64,000 nucleotides of DNA from Metallyticus violacea (GCA_030762175.1 CM060842.1:67763501-67827500), one strand, 5' to 3'; shown: positions 36,793 through 50,699, counted from the stretch's first letter. Notes: generated by a model not told the origin, from the letters alone. Numbers and translations are program-made.

Positions 36793-37770
36793 TTGCTACA
36801 AGTAGGGAGGGGTACTGCAAATTGTGGGGTTCTTAAAGAGTTTGGTATTTCTAACGAAAGCGTGAATTTAAAAATAAGAACAAATAATTACTGGTTAAGG
36901 ATACGGGGGAATCAAGCTCTTCTTTGGGCAGTCTGTCTAAGGAAGCAAATAAGGGAAGGGTGGGATAGGGGATGGATATCAAAAATAAGGAAAAGTTTAG
37001 ACAAAATTGAATTGGTGTATATTTGGTTAAGGGGAAAGAACAATACACGAAATAGTTGGAAAATAGTTAACAGACGTTTGCAAGATATAGATAGGCAAAA
37101 TATTTTGTCTCAATGCGCAGAAAAAGTATTGCTGAACCTGCAGACTCAAACACATCCGGTGTGGGGGAGGGGGAATTATCTAAATATCTGTGGCAGGGAA
37201 GAAAGAAGTGGTCTCGCATGGTTCAGATTAGGGGCTTGTAAAGGAAGCAAAACAGTTAATGCTTTCGGTGAAAGACTTTTGCCCATTGTGCGGAGAAAGC
37301 GATACCTGGAGGCATATTTTGGCAGAATGCAGGGAAACGGAGATTTCAAGAAATATGCATTTATCACCGCAATTTCTGAATTCCAACAGAAATTCCAACA
37401 TATGCCAGGAAGTATTGGTACATGCGAGATAAACAATTTGGGGATATTTCTACAGAAGACCCGACAACGGAGGTTAATGGCCATAATGAAGAGGAGGGGA
37501 TGGAGAGGGGGTGTGGGTAAAGGGAAGGGGGCTCAATTTGCATTTAAATTATAATAGAAAACTTAAATGTATCGAAGTATCTGTATATTTGTATGCATGT
37601 ATATTTGTGTGTATGTAGGTATGTGTGTTTATATATGTATGTACGTATGTATGAGTATGGCTGTAAGGGCGCCATTAGCATGTACGGTCGTAAGACCCAT
37701 GTGACAGATGTATTTATTTGAGTGTATCCTAAAATCGTACAATAAAACGTCCATTACTACTAAGTCAGAG
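36793..37770 (+). mobile_element. Non-LTR retrotransposon C-terminal region and 3' UTR
   Basis: A 253-codon open frame starts at 36793 and is basic, with Trp-rich spacing typical of LINE C-termini. At 37270-37330 the sense frame shifts. Another frame reads FCPLCGESDTWRHILAECRE, a CxxC...HxxxxC zinc knuckle found at the end of many insect LINE ORF2 proteins. So the long frame crosses an old frameshift and is not a host gene. A GTATGT-rich 3' UTR follows with AATAAAACG near 37741. Confidence 0.7.
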
Positions 37771-38619
37771 TCTTAAATTATCAGCAGATTTACAAAAACG
37801 TTCAGCGTTTCGATGTCCTTTCCCCTTAAACCATGACTCATATTGGCTAGGAAAACTTCTGTCTCTTCCGTCCTCCACTCAAATCTATGCTATTAGCTAT
37901 ATTATCATCCTTTTAAAATTATGATTCGTAAAATTTTAATTTTCACAAATATAAGCCAAACTTATCACACTAAAACAAGAAAAGTAATGAACATAATAAA
38001 ACATGGCCTTCACATGATCATGTACCTCTAACATTTTTATCTTTTTTACTCAAGACAATGTTAATTTGTAATGTTTCTTGGTGCTTGATTTCAAGGATTG
38101 TCTGCAGAAACATTTGTATGTTTTTTAATTTGTACAGTTTAAACTTCACTACATTGACTAAATCCCTCTTTAGTCGGTAAATGTCTTATGCCTACTTTAT
38201 TTTGGTTAAAGGAACACTGAATAATTTTTTTGTAGCTCTAAATGTTCAAAACACTTAAATATTACACTTTGTTTTCCTTTGAGCTTTATGAAAACTTTAC
38301 TGGAATAACTTATCCAGGCTAATTTCTATTCTCCATATCTCACTCTTAGCTGCACAAACTTTAAGATCTAAGGCTGGGTTTTTCTCTCATTCGAAAGCAG
38401 GAATGTCAAGTTGCTTTAAGCTCCTGAGTTTACACAACACAGAAAAATTAAGCATAATAAACGAAGCAAGTTAGTATAACTTTAACCTTCGACAAACTGA
38501 TAGGGGGAAAAAAAAGCCGTCTTACGTTTTGCTTTCTTTGGAAGTTAGTGTATTATGGCTGTTGCAATGATTAGACAAAGATAACTGAAAAAATGCTCCT
38601 TACACACTCTTTACACAGA

Positions 38620-38880
38620 TCTAAGCTACCCTATATGTGCCAAGAAAGAATATTGGGAACATATTCTGGCGTACTGCAAGGGGACGGAAGAATGAAGAAA
38701 GAAATATTTACCAGCCCCTTTTGTTAATGGGGGAGAGTACAGTGGCAATGCTGGAATTTGCAGGCAGATAGATAGAAAGGAGGAGGAAGGAGTAAGTAAA
38801 TTTTTAAACAAAGTGAGACAGCTGAGGTCGGAAGAGGCAGATACCGGAAAGAGGGGCAGAGGAACATGAATCACAATTTT
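38620..38880 (+). mobile_element. Second fragment of the same LINE type (zinc-knuckle end)
   Basis: KKEYWEHILAYCKGTEE, then KFLNKVRQLRSEEA, repeat the end of the element at 36793-37550 in a diverged form. Only about 260 bases are recognisable. Confidence 0.6.
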
Positions 38881-39898
38881 TTTTAATATTTGTACATACC
38901 TATATGTGAAGGAGTGTAAATTATTTATCTTTATACTGTTTTATTTTCTGTTTATTTTATTTATTGTTTAAAACAATTTCCTATTAGTGTATATTTTTTC
39001 CATTTATTTATTTTATTATTAAATATATTGCCTTTTAAGAGTTATATATTGGTTTGTGCAATTTCATATATTTCTTAGGTGTATCGGAAAAGCACATATG
39101 GTTCCAGGACCCTTGTAATATGAATGAATTAGATTTGTAACAAATATATTTTGTAAAAAATGCACTACCACCATCACCTCTACTACTACTACTACTACTA
39201 CTAGTGCATAGATCTAAATGTTTTGACGTACATTTATAATAAAGGTTTCGTGAATGTATTTCTGTTTATAAAACTAGACCTACCTCATCGAAAAGGGAAC
39301 ATTATCATGGTTCAAATATTGCAAGAAGGAACAAGTACAAGAGTTACAATTGTGTGTCATATCTGATAAAATAAACTATTTTCTAAAATAGTAAAAATGT
39401 CCAAATAAGTGCCATGACACATTTTCTATCATATTGTGCTCTATTATAATATTTTTATGATGCTCAGCTTCCCTTCCATTCCAAGATATATCTTTAGTTC
39501 TAAGAAAACATTGATTCATTATCAAGAAGACTAAAATTTTAATTTTAATAACGAATAAATATTTCCATGTTAGTTTAATACTCACAAACTGCCTCGGTAT
39601 CAAATTTAGTAACCAGAAATATAGAAATTATAACCGAACAAGTGATTTTTCTTTCTGTTGTTAATTTACTAAAGAATCCCGTTGTATCGATGGAACTTGC
39701 AAATACTTGGCCGTGAATAACGTTATCTCATTTTCGAATCATATAGATATTCTGATTTCTAATATGCTACGATTGTTGATGCTTCTAGTGTGTTATTTAC
39801 TATTTTATTAAATGGAACATTCTCTTAAGCATTTATTTACTTTACAACAATCTGTACTCTAATATTGAATACGTTATTTTGGAAACATAAACACTTAC
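38880..39898. other. Intron sequence up to the M3 exon donor, nothing recognised
   Basis: AT-rich; a short (ACT)n run at 39181-39203 is the only simple repeat. Confidence 0.5.
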
Positions 39899-40096
39899 CC
39901 TGAAGAACGTCATGGTTGAACCGCCCTCTAGAGTACCATAGGAGATCTCCGTTTGCTCTGCGAGATCTGCGGCATTCTCGATGGGAGTGATCATGCGTTC
40001 CACGGTGAGGAATGCCGCCAGGTTCGCCGTATACGATGAGATGATGATGAGCGTGAAGAACCACCATATGCCTCCCACGATCCTTGTAGATGTCGC
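39899..40096 (-). CDS. Grik2-like: Receptor exon: M3 gate and start of S2
   Basis: This exon has 66 codons, is phase 0 at both ends, with acceptor GCGTAG and donor GTAAGT. It begins [20 protein letters not shown], where M3 starts, and continues [20 protein letters not shown]. The SYTANLAAF stretch is the bundle-crossing gate motif conserved in iGluRs. It then enters S2 with [20 protein letters not shown] and ends TMTFFR. In the family, the GSTMTFF segment lies in the agonist pocket. Both pore exons join here through LNPK followed by ATSTRIVGG. About 17 kb of intron separates it from exon R and 15.9 kb from exon Q. Confidence 0.97.
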
Positions 40097-43000
40097 CTAC
40101 GCACACATCCACAGGTCCCTTTCTACGCATCACTAAGGGAATTTGGTACCTCTGAGGTGTTTACGATTGTAAACATTAATTTGGGGAGAACATTTGGAAA
40201 TTATCAACATAAGAGAAAGGAATCTGAGACGGATACACGTTAGCGAGCAGTGCATAGAGTAAAAGAGTGGAAGACATACCGTTCTTGTCTTTGTTTTAAA
40301 ACAGAACGTAAGATAATTATAATTACCAATGACATATTTCTAAAGAAATGAGATCTGTGGTCTATTAAGAACCTGCTGTCTTTAGAGAGAAAAAATAAAT
40401 ATGTGTATAAGGCTTGCACTGTAATGCTAGAAGCTTTAACATAATACCGGGTACCACAACAGCGATTTCTGGCAGCTACCGGGCTATCGGTTGCTGCTGC
40501 CATGAAAAAGGGCAATAAATTGTTCACTTCATATTCTTTAATATAGTTTGTAAAATAGATGTCTCAAAATATCTCCCCCCCCCCCAAGAACCACAAACTA
40601 TCACTGAAGGTTTTGCATTCTTGAATTACCTAGAAAGATTAGCATTATTTTACGCTTGCGTTGTCAACCTGTTCACAATAAAATTTAATCCATCTCAGAC
40701 TTCTTCTTTTTTATTTATTTTTAGAGACTTTTTGTTTAATATTTGTGAAGGTAAAACTATATACCAATATACACTGAATTTGAAATTTAATAATAATAAT
40801 AACAATAATAATAACATAAAACATTATATGTTATTTTGTTTCTTATGCAGCACTATCTGTTACTGGACAGTGAATAGAATTTTTAAGGAGTTAATGTACA
40901 TAAACAAACATTAGCAGTTTTTATCTAGTGACCTTAGGTGTAAATATCTCTCTGAACATTTGCATTCTACGATTCATCTATGCCTATTTATTTATTGATG
41001 TGAACATTCGTGACAAAATCACTCAGCGTGCATTAATCAAGAGCGTGGTCGAGCAAACTAATGGCCCACGTTATAAACCAATGGTATATCAACTGGGGCT
41101 TATATCTGTCATCCAGGACAACTTCTGTTTATCTCCGCAGTTCTAAGTTATGTGCTAGCCGGTAAAGCAGAAATTGAGCTCTTTGGTGCTTTGTAATATT
41201 AAACGCTTTTGCCTACAGCAATAAGAACTTCTACATATTAATAACATAATACAAGGCATGCAAGATTAGATAACAATAGGAACGAATACAGAAAGGGAGA
41301 TACATTTTGAGTTGTTAATGGTGTCTTTGTCGTGAAAAAGAAAGGAAACAAATGAAATGTTTTGGGCCTAAGTTGTTTAAGACATCTACTTCAGTAAGCA
41401 TCGTTTTGATTGGCTTATCAAATAACAAGAACTGTTTATCTTGATGAAACTTACTGCTTTTTAGGCTACGGCAGACATATTTTAAGGGTCAAGGAATATT
41501 CATTTTAGAATCTCATGCAGATTTCCTTTCTGAACTTGAGCACTTAGGAAAATGAAATACTCGTAAAATAAGAAACAAGTAAGATTTTTATGAAAGAACA
41601 AAAGTAATACGAATGTAACGTAATAGTGATTGAATTATTTTATGTTATTAAGTCACGTTTAACTGAGTCTAAATCATTTTATGCTTTTAACACGTGTTAG
41701 ATCAAACTCGCATTCGGGAGATCTAAAATTCAACTTCTTTGGGACCAGTCTCCCTGACCCCGTGCTCCCCCCCCCTGTCACTTAGGTGAGTACTGAGATG
41801 AATATTTTCCGCTCTCTCATTATCTCTCATTTTATTCCACAGCGTAAGTTACAGGATCGGAAGCGTCTCGCGAGGGCGTGGCGTGGTGGTGGCTTGCGCT
41901 AGGGAGAAAATTTCTATTCCAACATCTGACGGGTTATTCTGGTGGCCTCTTCGTGAGACCTCGGGGCACTTTGATGGTACCTTGAAAGTTGAGCATCGGA
42001 AAAAAGCGAACAGAATTTTTTTGGTCAATTGTATATTTGGATTTATGGGACATACTTCAGGAATTTCATAAGTTAATGTTACAAGAACATTTTTAGTTTC
42101 CACTAATTAAGAATAGAGGTTTATAGTTAATCTCATCATTTTTCAGAACTTTCTTTTCTTTAGGACAAAAGAACACGTACGCAAACGGGGAGGAAAACTA
42201 TGGAGTTCCTGGAGGAACAAACAGGACCTACAAAGGGTGAGTTTATAAAAATAATTTCTAAGGTTAGAGAAGGTACAAAAGGAGTTTATAATTAACGTTG
42301 TAGGATGTATAAGGACTGACTTATACTGCTTATCGGCTGAACACAGTTGTCTTACCACAGTTCTTAAGTAACTCACTCTCAAGAAAATGACAGCTATGGA
42401 AGTTAAATTCGTTAACTAACATTCTATACATTAATATTAATGATAAGTTTAGCTTTACTGGTTATGGCATAGTTTATTACAATCATGTCGTGGTATCCAA
42501 GAGTGGAGGGCCGCTACAGAAAGGATGAAACTATGTCTGGGGTTGGGTTCGCGTATGTTCTTTCAGTGTTGCTGTGCCACCTTCAAAACCGCAATTATAT
42601 CCTTACGTAGAACATTTTCCCTGTGTGCTTCACAGGTTCTTCCGCTCTTTGATTATCAACCTAAGACATACCTTCTAAAGTTGCGCCAATTGTGCTTTTT
42701 ATGGCCCGGTTACTAATTCTGAGTTGAAATTATGCACATGCTCAGGGTAGGTGAATGTAAGCTACTTAATAGACAATTTCACATAGCTTTATATATCAAG
42801 GCTATGAGATTGGGCGCTATCGAGAAGCACGGATCAGTATGTTAACTTACATTCACTTTCAAGCTACTATTGGAGCATGCGCATAACTCAACCATGAGCC
42901 AGAAATCGAGTCAGTATATATAGCATCTATTTAAAAACATCTGGTGAAAATGATTAATGAATCATATCCTAAGAGTACTGTCGTACAAAGGCATAGAGCT

Positions 43001-44370
43001 GTATCACTGGAAAGATATTAAATACTTCCTATTTACTGAACGTTGCATATTTACTGATGATATGAGTTCTGATAGTGCTGTATGCTTGCCGAAGTACTCA
43101 AAGGATGAAACCATGACCTTAAACCAAGTTTTGTACCATAGAGTCTTGAAAAAATAAGCACCTTCTACCCTGTACAGGAAGGACTTCATGAATACTAAAT
43201 TTTGACTCTGAAAATCACGCACACAGCTCATGCTAACACAAATGACAACAGACTGCGTAAATTTGAGTCATCTATCACCATATACGCTATTGCGACAGCA
43301 CAAATGTAAAAAGCCATAAAATAATAAACTATGCACGAAAATAACAAAATTATAGCGATATACATTGGCACATTTATTTTGACATCTATTTAGAGCTCAT
43401 AGCAACAGATACTTCATGCTATGTTAGGAAGCATTGTTTACATCGAAATTATGGATTTTGCTCTGCGTTTAAGAGGATCAGCATTTTGTGGTCTACAGTT
43501 CTATGCATACTGTGCTAGGGTGTTCAACATTATATATGCATATGTGATAATTAAGTAAAAACCAATCACTCGATTTTGTTTATTAAATTGAGTAAAACAT
43601 GGCAAACATCTCTCCTAAATTACATCATGATACTTATGTCTGAATCAAGAATACTTCCCCTCCCTTTCCAAATATAAAGTCTGTATTAAGATTGCAAAGT
43701 TGCAATTTATCTACAGTCTAGCTTGGTTTGCAATTAAATATCTGTCTACAGTGAAATATCAGCAGAAGGAGAATTGTTGATGGAGGAAATAAAACCAATG
43801 ATGAATAGATTTTTTTTTAATTTCCAAGGAGGACATATACTTTCAAAACCTCTATAAATGACAAAAGAGAATGTAATAAGATATATTTTACTTCATAGCG
43901 TTCCAAACGAAAACCATGTTTTGAAAATATACTAATATGTTTAAGTTAAAGTGTGTACGCTTTACTTGTTAAAGGTCTAACATAAAAGGCAAGCCTGTCA
44001 TAAAACATGGTAGAACACATCGCAAAGCCCAGAGAGGGCAAAGTAAACAGAAATGGGCATGTGCTTCGTCCAATCACATGCTTCTTTCTTTCAGTATGCA
44101 GTTATTCCCTGTAAGACAATCTGTCGTAAGGATGGGATGGCGTCACGCGTCTATGTTACACTGTGACTAAATACTGCGTGCAGACGCTGGGAAAATACTA
44201 GTGGAGTGGAACATGGTGAAGTCACTGCAGAACAACCTGTCAACCGTCTTGTTTCGTCCACCAGTCGATATAATGGACATAGTCAGAAGGTATGTATTGC
44301 ACAAGAAATATTAAATCTGTCTAGACAGACACTTAAGTAAAATAAGTGACTTAAACTTCCGGAGAAGGCC
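40097..44370. other. Long intron, first part; one weak repeat fragment
   Basis: Mostly unrecognised. A stretch near 41800-41860 (TTTTCCGCTCTCTCATTATC) resembles part of the SINE-like element at 58530-58975. Short C-runs lie at 40576 and 41768. Confidence 0.45.
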
Positions 44371-44379
44371 GAGTCTCGA

Positions 44380-44490
44380 TATGGTCGGTCACCGACGTTT
44401 TTCTCCGCATGTTGTAAGCTTTTTCAGGGATCTTATAGAATAGCATCCAGAAGTGTACAGTTGGGCGAAACGTCGGTGACCGATCAGATC
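44380..44490. repeat. Inverted repeat with GAAACGTC core (PLE-end-like)
   Basis: GGTCGGTCACCGACGTTTTT at about 44383-44404 faces CGAAACGTCGGTGACCGATC at about 44468-44488. GAAACGTC is a common end of hammerhead motifs in PLE flanks (stem III ACGT, triplet GTC). The CTGANGA box is not intact in either orientation, so this is probably a decayed remnant. Confidence 0.45.
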
Positions 44491-44499
44491 AAGACGCGG

Positions 44500-46350
44500 T
44501 CAGCTTCGGAATTTCAAAGTAAACACTTAACGGAGCGTAAACTGTTCTAAAAAGTCAACAATAAAATTAAAAAAAAATCGAAAAATATACAATTTCACCT
44601 GCGATACAATTCTTAGGAAAATGCATAAACTACATTCAAAACGGAAACATCCAACAATGAATGAATTACTTAAGACTTTAAAAAAATGAATTAAACGTTT
44701 CAGCCTTATCCAGAAACTGAGTTTTAGGCTTCGATTTCTGAAGGTTTCTTAAAATATATCGTGGTGTTATCAGTTTCAGAGAAAAGCAAGGCATCTGCAA
44801 TCCTGTGGCTATCATATATATTTTTTTTAAACATGGTTGACACTCACAATACAGAAAAAAAAAGGCTGGGATGATGGATCTACTATGATCGTTCCTTTAT
44901 TCAAGTATAAGCGCACAATACTGGAGGCCGCGAAGGAAAGCTATTAAGTAGCCTTTTCTATCCGCAAAAACATTCATGCAAATCTGACATGACAGTTGAA
45001 TTTTTCAAAACACTTTTATCACAAGATACAAAATGTGGAATTGTTCTGCATAATATCAGTTATCATCAACCCAAAATTAAAAATTCCGAACATGACATTT
45101 TGAAAAATATACTTTATAAATTTGAAGTACGGAATCCAGTCCGTAAGTTTTTAACATTAAATAAGTTTTATCAAGTATTCACAATGCATGGATGAAATAA
45201 CTGCTGCTTATGGATATATAGGTTTACATCCTTTGTCTTATGGTTGCGTTTTTAAAGACATTGACTTTATTTAGGCTGGCTTTCAATGCGAAACTCTTAT
45301 TTATTAGGGAATGTGCTCATGATATTAGAAGTGGATACTGGAAAAATGTGTCGAACATGTGGAAAAGAAGGAATTGGAACACAAAGATAGTGATAATTAT
45401 TTTGGATGACAATGCTGCAGTGAGGAGAGAAGCAGGATGGCTGATGACTGTTCTTAAGGTACGCATTTAGATAACATCCCTGTTGTACCCAGTGAGTCTT
45501 CTCATATCGGATTGGGAAGTTATACAATCCCGGTATATTACAGACTATCCCGGAAATGCTGTTCCTTGTCGTATTGATTTCGGCCGAATTGCTGCGATAT
45601 GTCTTTTGGCGTGCTCTGACTCGTGTTGCACTGTGCGCGCGCTGGAATTTAGCGATTCTGGTTCAAATACTGGCCCATGAAAGTATACCTTCTTGTTTTG
45701 TTTTCTGGCACGGAAGAGAGAAATTCTATTATTCTGAAATAATTATTATTAATGCAAAATCCTAATTATGTAAATTTTATTAAATCACAAATTATTAAAA
45801 TATTTGCTTTATTGAAATTATAAGTATAGGCGAATAAATTTAAGTCATTGTGAAATGAGAAACATAAGGCGTACAATGATGTTTCACTCTTTGTAAATAT
45901 TCTTACATACAAAAGAAAAGAAAAAAAATTCTGGAGCAATATCAATGTAATTTTGGTATACCTATTAACAAGATGATGAACAAAATGTACTAACTTCAAA
46001 AATAAGTTTTATTATGACAAATTATTTTACTAATCTTGAACTGATTAAGAGCTTGGGAGACAAGAGATATTTGTTATATTGAAACCTACATATATGAGAG
46101 TCGTACCAGAAGAAAGTATATAGGATATATTTTTGCATAAATAAAATTAAAGTTATGATAACACAACGTGTCTTGTGATATCGTTGTGACATTGGCATTT
46201 GTCTAATTAGTTTTTCGATACCCGTCTTATAAAATTCTTGTCCTGCGAGTTCAGCAAACCATCATGACATCATTACTCGACGTTTAACAATTATGATCTT
46301 GTATATTTTAATTAGAGTCTGGTAACACTATTTTTCAGTGTTCGTCTTAC
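44500..46350. other. Intron sequence, nothing recognised
   Basis: Several short frames (44989, 45240) have no domain or compositional support. Confidence 0.45.
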
Positions 46351-46351
46351 A

Positions 46352-46352
<1 letters not shown>

Positions 46353-46401
<49 letters not shown>
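46353..46401. repeat. (CA)n microsatellite
   Basis: About 24 CA units. Confidence 0.95.
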
Positions 46402-46403
<2 letters not shown>

Positions 46404-46528
46404 TTATTATGCTTTCTCATTAATGTTCATTTCATTAGCATAAACCATTTTTTTTCCTTTAAGAAATTTAAAATCTACATTTTTATATGGCTTTAGTTTC
46501 TAATATTTTTAATTGAACTGATCCTTTA

Positions 46529-46530
<2 letters not shown>

Positions 46531-46560
<30 letters not shown>

Positions 46561-46575
46561 CATCATCATCATCAC
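46531..46575. repeat. (ATT)n/(ATC)n microsatellite
   Basis: About ten ATT units running into ATC units. Confidence 0.93.
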
Positions 46576-46579
46576 CATC

Positions 46580-48085
46580 CTCTTTTTAATAAAATTTTTT
46601 CTTACTTTCCCATAAGTCCGTACAGTCTAATTGTCAGACAATGCCGTAATTTTAATTATTTCATCCCAGTATACACGGTCTCGTAGAATAACCGTTATTT
46701 TCCCGGAGTTGGCAACTCAAATTACGCTGTAAGGGTTGGGTAAAAACAGAAACTGATTTAACAACATTTTCTTGCAAATTGTTCCCTTTGTTTAAACCTT
46801 TATTCATGTGAATTGAATCATTAACAGATAAAAGAAATTATACTTTATAAGGAACATAAGTTTGGAAAGTGTGCATCTTTTGAATATTGCAAGGTGCAAC
46901 CAATATAGTATGCGTGCCATTAAAATGTATAAGAGTATAACTTTAAAAAAAATGTACATTGATTCAGGGTCACCGTATATTAAAAATGTTGGTCAAGTTT
47001 GTCTACTTTCTTATTGTTAATGACAATTAGTAATTTTACATTAAGCACTATATCTAAATGGGAACTTGATTTATAGAATCTTTCTTAACCTTAAAATTTG
47101 AAACATATTCCTACATGTTAAAAAGTTGGCATTAATGGGCTACGTTGCATTCACTGATGTCTTTATTTGGGGTTTAGAACTTAGCCATTTGAAATTATCT
47201 CATTTTATCCTGATTCCATGTTAAGCTATGGTTCCCCCTTATCTTCAATATATCATTGGGATTAATAGATTTCTCCTAAGGTTACTCACAAGAGAAGGGG
47301 ATTCAGATGAAACCAGATTCTGGGATCTCAACGACCACGTGTGTGGCGTAGGAGATTACGTTAGTTGCATTTCCACAAAGAAATCTGGCCTTCCATCATC
47401 TCCAAGGTTTGCTCCATTTTCTCTTCCTATTTTACTCCCTCCCATTTCCAGAAAGCGGAATATTGCACATCTTATTCCTTACCAAAGTATTATCCCACTC
47501 AAAAGCACCTATTTTCTAGAAGAATATGATCTATTAAATTATTTCGTACTCGGGAGCGGAAGTCATATCGTTAAAAGCTCTATGCACACATTGCTATTAC
47601 TTGCATATGAGCATTCTAACTACATTGGCTAAAAGCTGTAATAGGTTCATAACTATTATGAAACCCTTGCTAAAAATGCTAAAAATGTTTTTTGTCGTCG
47701 GCATTATTTTAGAGGCAGATACATTTTCAAAGCTGGAGGGAGAAGACTTTCCCGCTTCTTATTCTCTATTTCTTTGCTTTATTCAATTACACGATCTCCA
47801 AAATTGAATGCAAAGGGTATATATACTTGCTCCAGAAGTTTTTCTTTAGCATTATCATAAAAGTCATATTCAGGTCTTTACATGATCACGTTTATGTTAT
47901 CCGCAATATAATTATAAGCACCAACTGATGCATTTAGATATGCAGGATAGGTATATTTTGCAAAAGCCTCTCTCTTAATTCTTCTCAGTTCGATATACCA
48001 ACGCCTTTGGACATTTGCACCCTCGGCAGTTGCTGATGAAGAAAGCCTCTCTTTCGAGTAGCTATTAAATGACATATAAATTGTG
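46580..48085. other. Intron sequence, nothing recognised
   Basis: A 134-codon plus-strand frame at 47228 has ordinary composition and no recognised motif; it is not called as a gene. Confidence 0.4.
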
Positions 48086-48089
48086 GTTG

Positions 48090-48328
48090 ATCACGGATGC
48101 TCTTTAATATATCAGGTCATCCCATTCAATTCAGGGCGTGAAACGACCGATAAGTTTTGCTCAGAGGCCTCTTCTTTCAGGCTTGGGGTTCTCTCATGTG
48201 CCGTAAATCTAAGACACGGGACCCACGGCTTTACTTCCCTTTCAAAGGAAGCCATACTCAGGATTTTTACGCCCGAAAAAAAAAATCCATCGACCCTGGC
48301 CATCAAACCTGCGATTTTTGATCTACCA
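48090..48328 (-). repeat. SINE family A, copy 8 (degenerate)
   Basis: Body matches the family (CTTTACTTCCCTTTCAAAGG, TTTTTACGCCCGAAAAAA). The tRNA-like head is largely lost. Confidence 0.82.
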
Positions 48329-49083
48329 TTTTTTTCATTTAAGAAATAATTATTAAAAATTTAGAACCTCATTGCATAAGATTTTTTGGCATCTGCAGAT
48401 GTAATTAAGCCTTTTACTTTGGAAATGGATGCTATTTCCCACCGGATTTTATTTTCAGTTTCTCTGGGTGGCGTGCAGTTCTTCTAAAGTATAAATACTC
48501 TTTTATTTACGGACTATTTACTCCCTTCTCCCAACATTTAAATACTTGGAATTCTAACTTTAGCACACTTTAACTTAATTTGTCTTCGAGTTTTCTTTTC
48601 CCATTCCGTTAAAATTTTGAATTTTATAAAAATAGTCTGAGAAGTTTGATAAAAAGTAGTTAAACACCATTTTTGTGGACGCAAGAGTTTGTTTAACTTT
48701 CAGATATGTGCGACCACAAGAAGCAAGATAGGTGCTTTATTTCATTGAAACAAAATTTGTTATAAAGTATTGTAGCATTTATTTTTAATGCATTCATTTA
48801 AACTATTTTCTACCGTTACCATATTTCACAGATTCCTGTTAAACACGGGGTAAAATTTAAGTGCAGCATAACGCCATCTGTAATGGCAGCGCATTTAAAT
48901 AGATTTTAAATATTGTAAACTGCCCTGAATAACTCAAAACTTGTACCAAAATGTGTAGATTATGAGACAAATTCATAACATAAACTGAGTTAAAGTTCGT
49001 CCGTAAACTCACTTAGAAAGTTGTTGAGTACCTGAAGATATTGCTTACAGTACTAATCTTTCATTGTTTTGTCATCCGTTTCA

Positions 49084-50062
49084 GGCAGCTGGTGGGTCGG
49101 CAGTCAGAGCGGTAACTGCCGGTGTTGTGGATGCAATATCCGCGCAACTAATTACATTTTCCGCAATTACAACAACAATTATATTGAAAATAGACACGCA
49201 CTTTATGAAAGGAGATGAAAATTTTAACTTGCTACATTCACACATTTAACACATTCAGGCACAGTAGTTCATCTTTCAAATTTAGTCAATATAAAACTTG
49301 AAAGCATAAAAGGTCATTGTTGTCCAAGAATTACAGGCAGGTGTTCCTGATATCCGGTTAATTTCTGTAATTAAATGTTGCCGAAGGTTAATAATAGAGA
49401 ACTGACCACACTTAATATTCTTTACTGATGAAGCACGGTTCATTTACATGGTCATGTTTCGACGCAAAATAACAGATATCGGAGTACAGAAAAACTCGAT
49501 TTTATGCACGAAACCCCTTAGCATGACGGGAAGATCGGTGTAGGAGTGATGTGCAATGAATATAATAGGGTTTAATCTTTTTTGAGAATATATGCAGAAG
49601 GATACTTGAATGACATGCACCATTTTTTTAACAAATGTCTGATTCTAAATGCCGATCTAAGCATTTCCAGCAAGATTGCTACAGCGCACACAGATAGCAA
49701 GTTATTAAAATTCATTTAGGAAATTTTTGAAGTTGAACTAATTCCCATTTTCTAACAGTATGTGATTTTACTTATTAGGGAAGTTGAAAAATAAAATGTG
49801 TGGAACAAACCCTCACGCAAAGAAAATATCAGGGGTGAATTTCCTCATTTCACACTGATACGTGTGATTACAATCTTCTAAAAAGATGTCAGAAACGTGT
49901 GGATGTAGCAGAAAACATTTGCAACACCTCCTTTATTAAGGTACCGGCTTATTTTTATTGTAATTGTAGTCGTAAATGTGAGAAATTGAATTAGCTGGAC
50001 AGATATTGCATTCACTTTGCCGGGAGTTACGGCTCTGACTGCCAACTCACCAACTGTAGTGA
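49084..50062 (+). mobile_element. Tc1/mariner-like remnant flanked by about 105-bp inverted repeats
   Basis: Arms 49084-49190 and about 49955-50062 are inverted copies: GGCAGTCAGAGCGGTAACTG against GGCAGTCAGAGCCGTAACTC. Between them, plus-strand frames give AGVPDIRLISVIKCCRR, FFTDEARFIYMVMF (catalytic DE context), KIGVGVMCNEYN and a run like KIATAHTDSKLLKF, the usual QQDGA-AH position. Many stops. The related remnant at 29640-30330 may be from the same superfamily. Confidence 0.65.
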
Positions 50063-50630
50063 GACGGGCGAAAAAACCATGCAAGACCCAGTATATAAAT
50101 GTAAGATGTGAAGTATTTACCTTGCGTAAGTTTAAAACTCTAAGAGAATGCTGTAAGATAGAATGCAATGCCAACTCTTATGAACCTGAGCACCTACATA
50201 CCCATGATTTGTGAGATATTTGATAAGTTTTCTCGATTAACCGAAGTAGGTAGCGTGCGGCCTATCATAACTGCTATGTTTTTAAAAAAGATGGGACCTG
50301 TTGTTGAGTGGAAGTAGGGCTGGAAAGTTCTGCGAGCTTTCAGATTATGGGAGTATGTAAGGCCAATAGATAAGACCCAAAGAAAGCATCTCAGAATGAT
50401 ACACCCAGATTAGCAATTAAGATTCCCAAGAACAAGATATGAATATGGTGTATGCTTTTTAATCTCTAAATGAATGGGGGGAACTATAACCATTAAATAT
50501 AATTTATTTAATTAATGACCACATATAGCACATCAATTAGCAGTAAATTATGAAACAAATTAAAACAAAACAATGACGCATTTGAAATGAAGAGCTAAAA
50601 GCAGTCACAGAAATAAGCGCACAACAAGGC

Positions 50631-50695
50631 TATTATTATTATTATTATTGTTATTATTATTATTATTGTTATTATTACTATTATTATTATTATTA
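50631..50695. repeat. (ATT)n microsatellite
   Basis: About 20 ATT units with GTT and ACT interruptions. Confidence 0.93.
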
Positions 50696-50699
50696 AATT

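Noticed and set aside
36793..37554. Longest open frame in the window (253 codons) as a host gene
   Set aside because: A frameshifted reading of its distal part gives a LINE-type zinc knuckle (CPLCGE...HILAEC), so it is a retrotransposon tail crossing an old frameshift.
46353..46401. CRISPR-like or other spaced repeat array
   Set aside because: All short-period repeats here are plain microsatellites without spacers, and the genome is eukaryotic.
47228..47632. 134-codon frame as a gene
   Set aside because: No recognised domain, no splice or promoter context, and composition like the surrounding intron.
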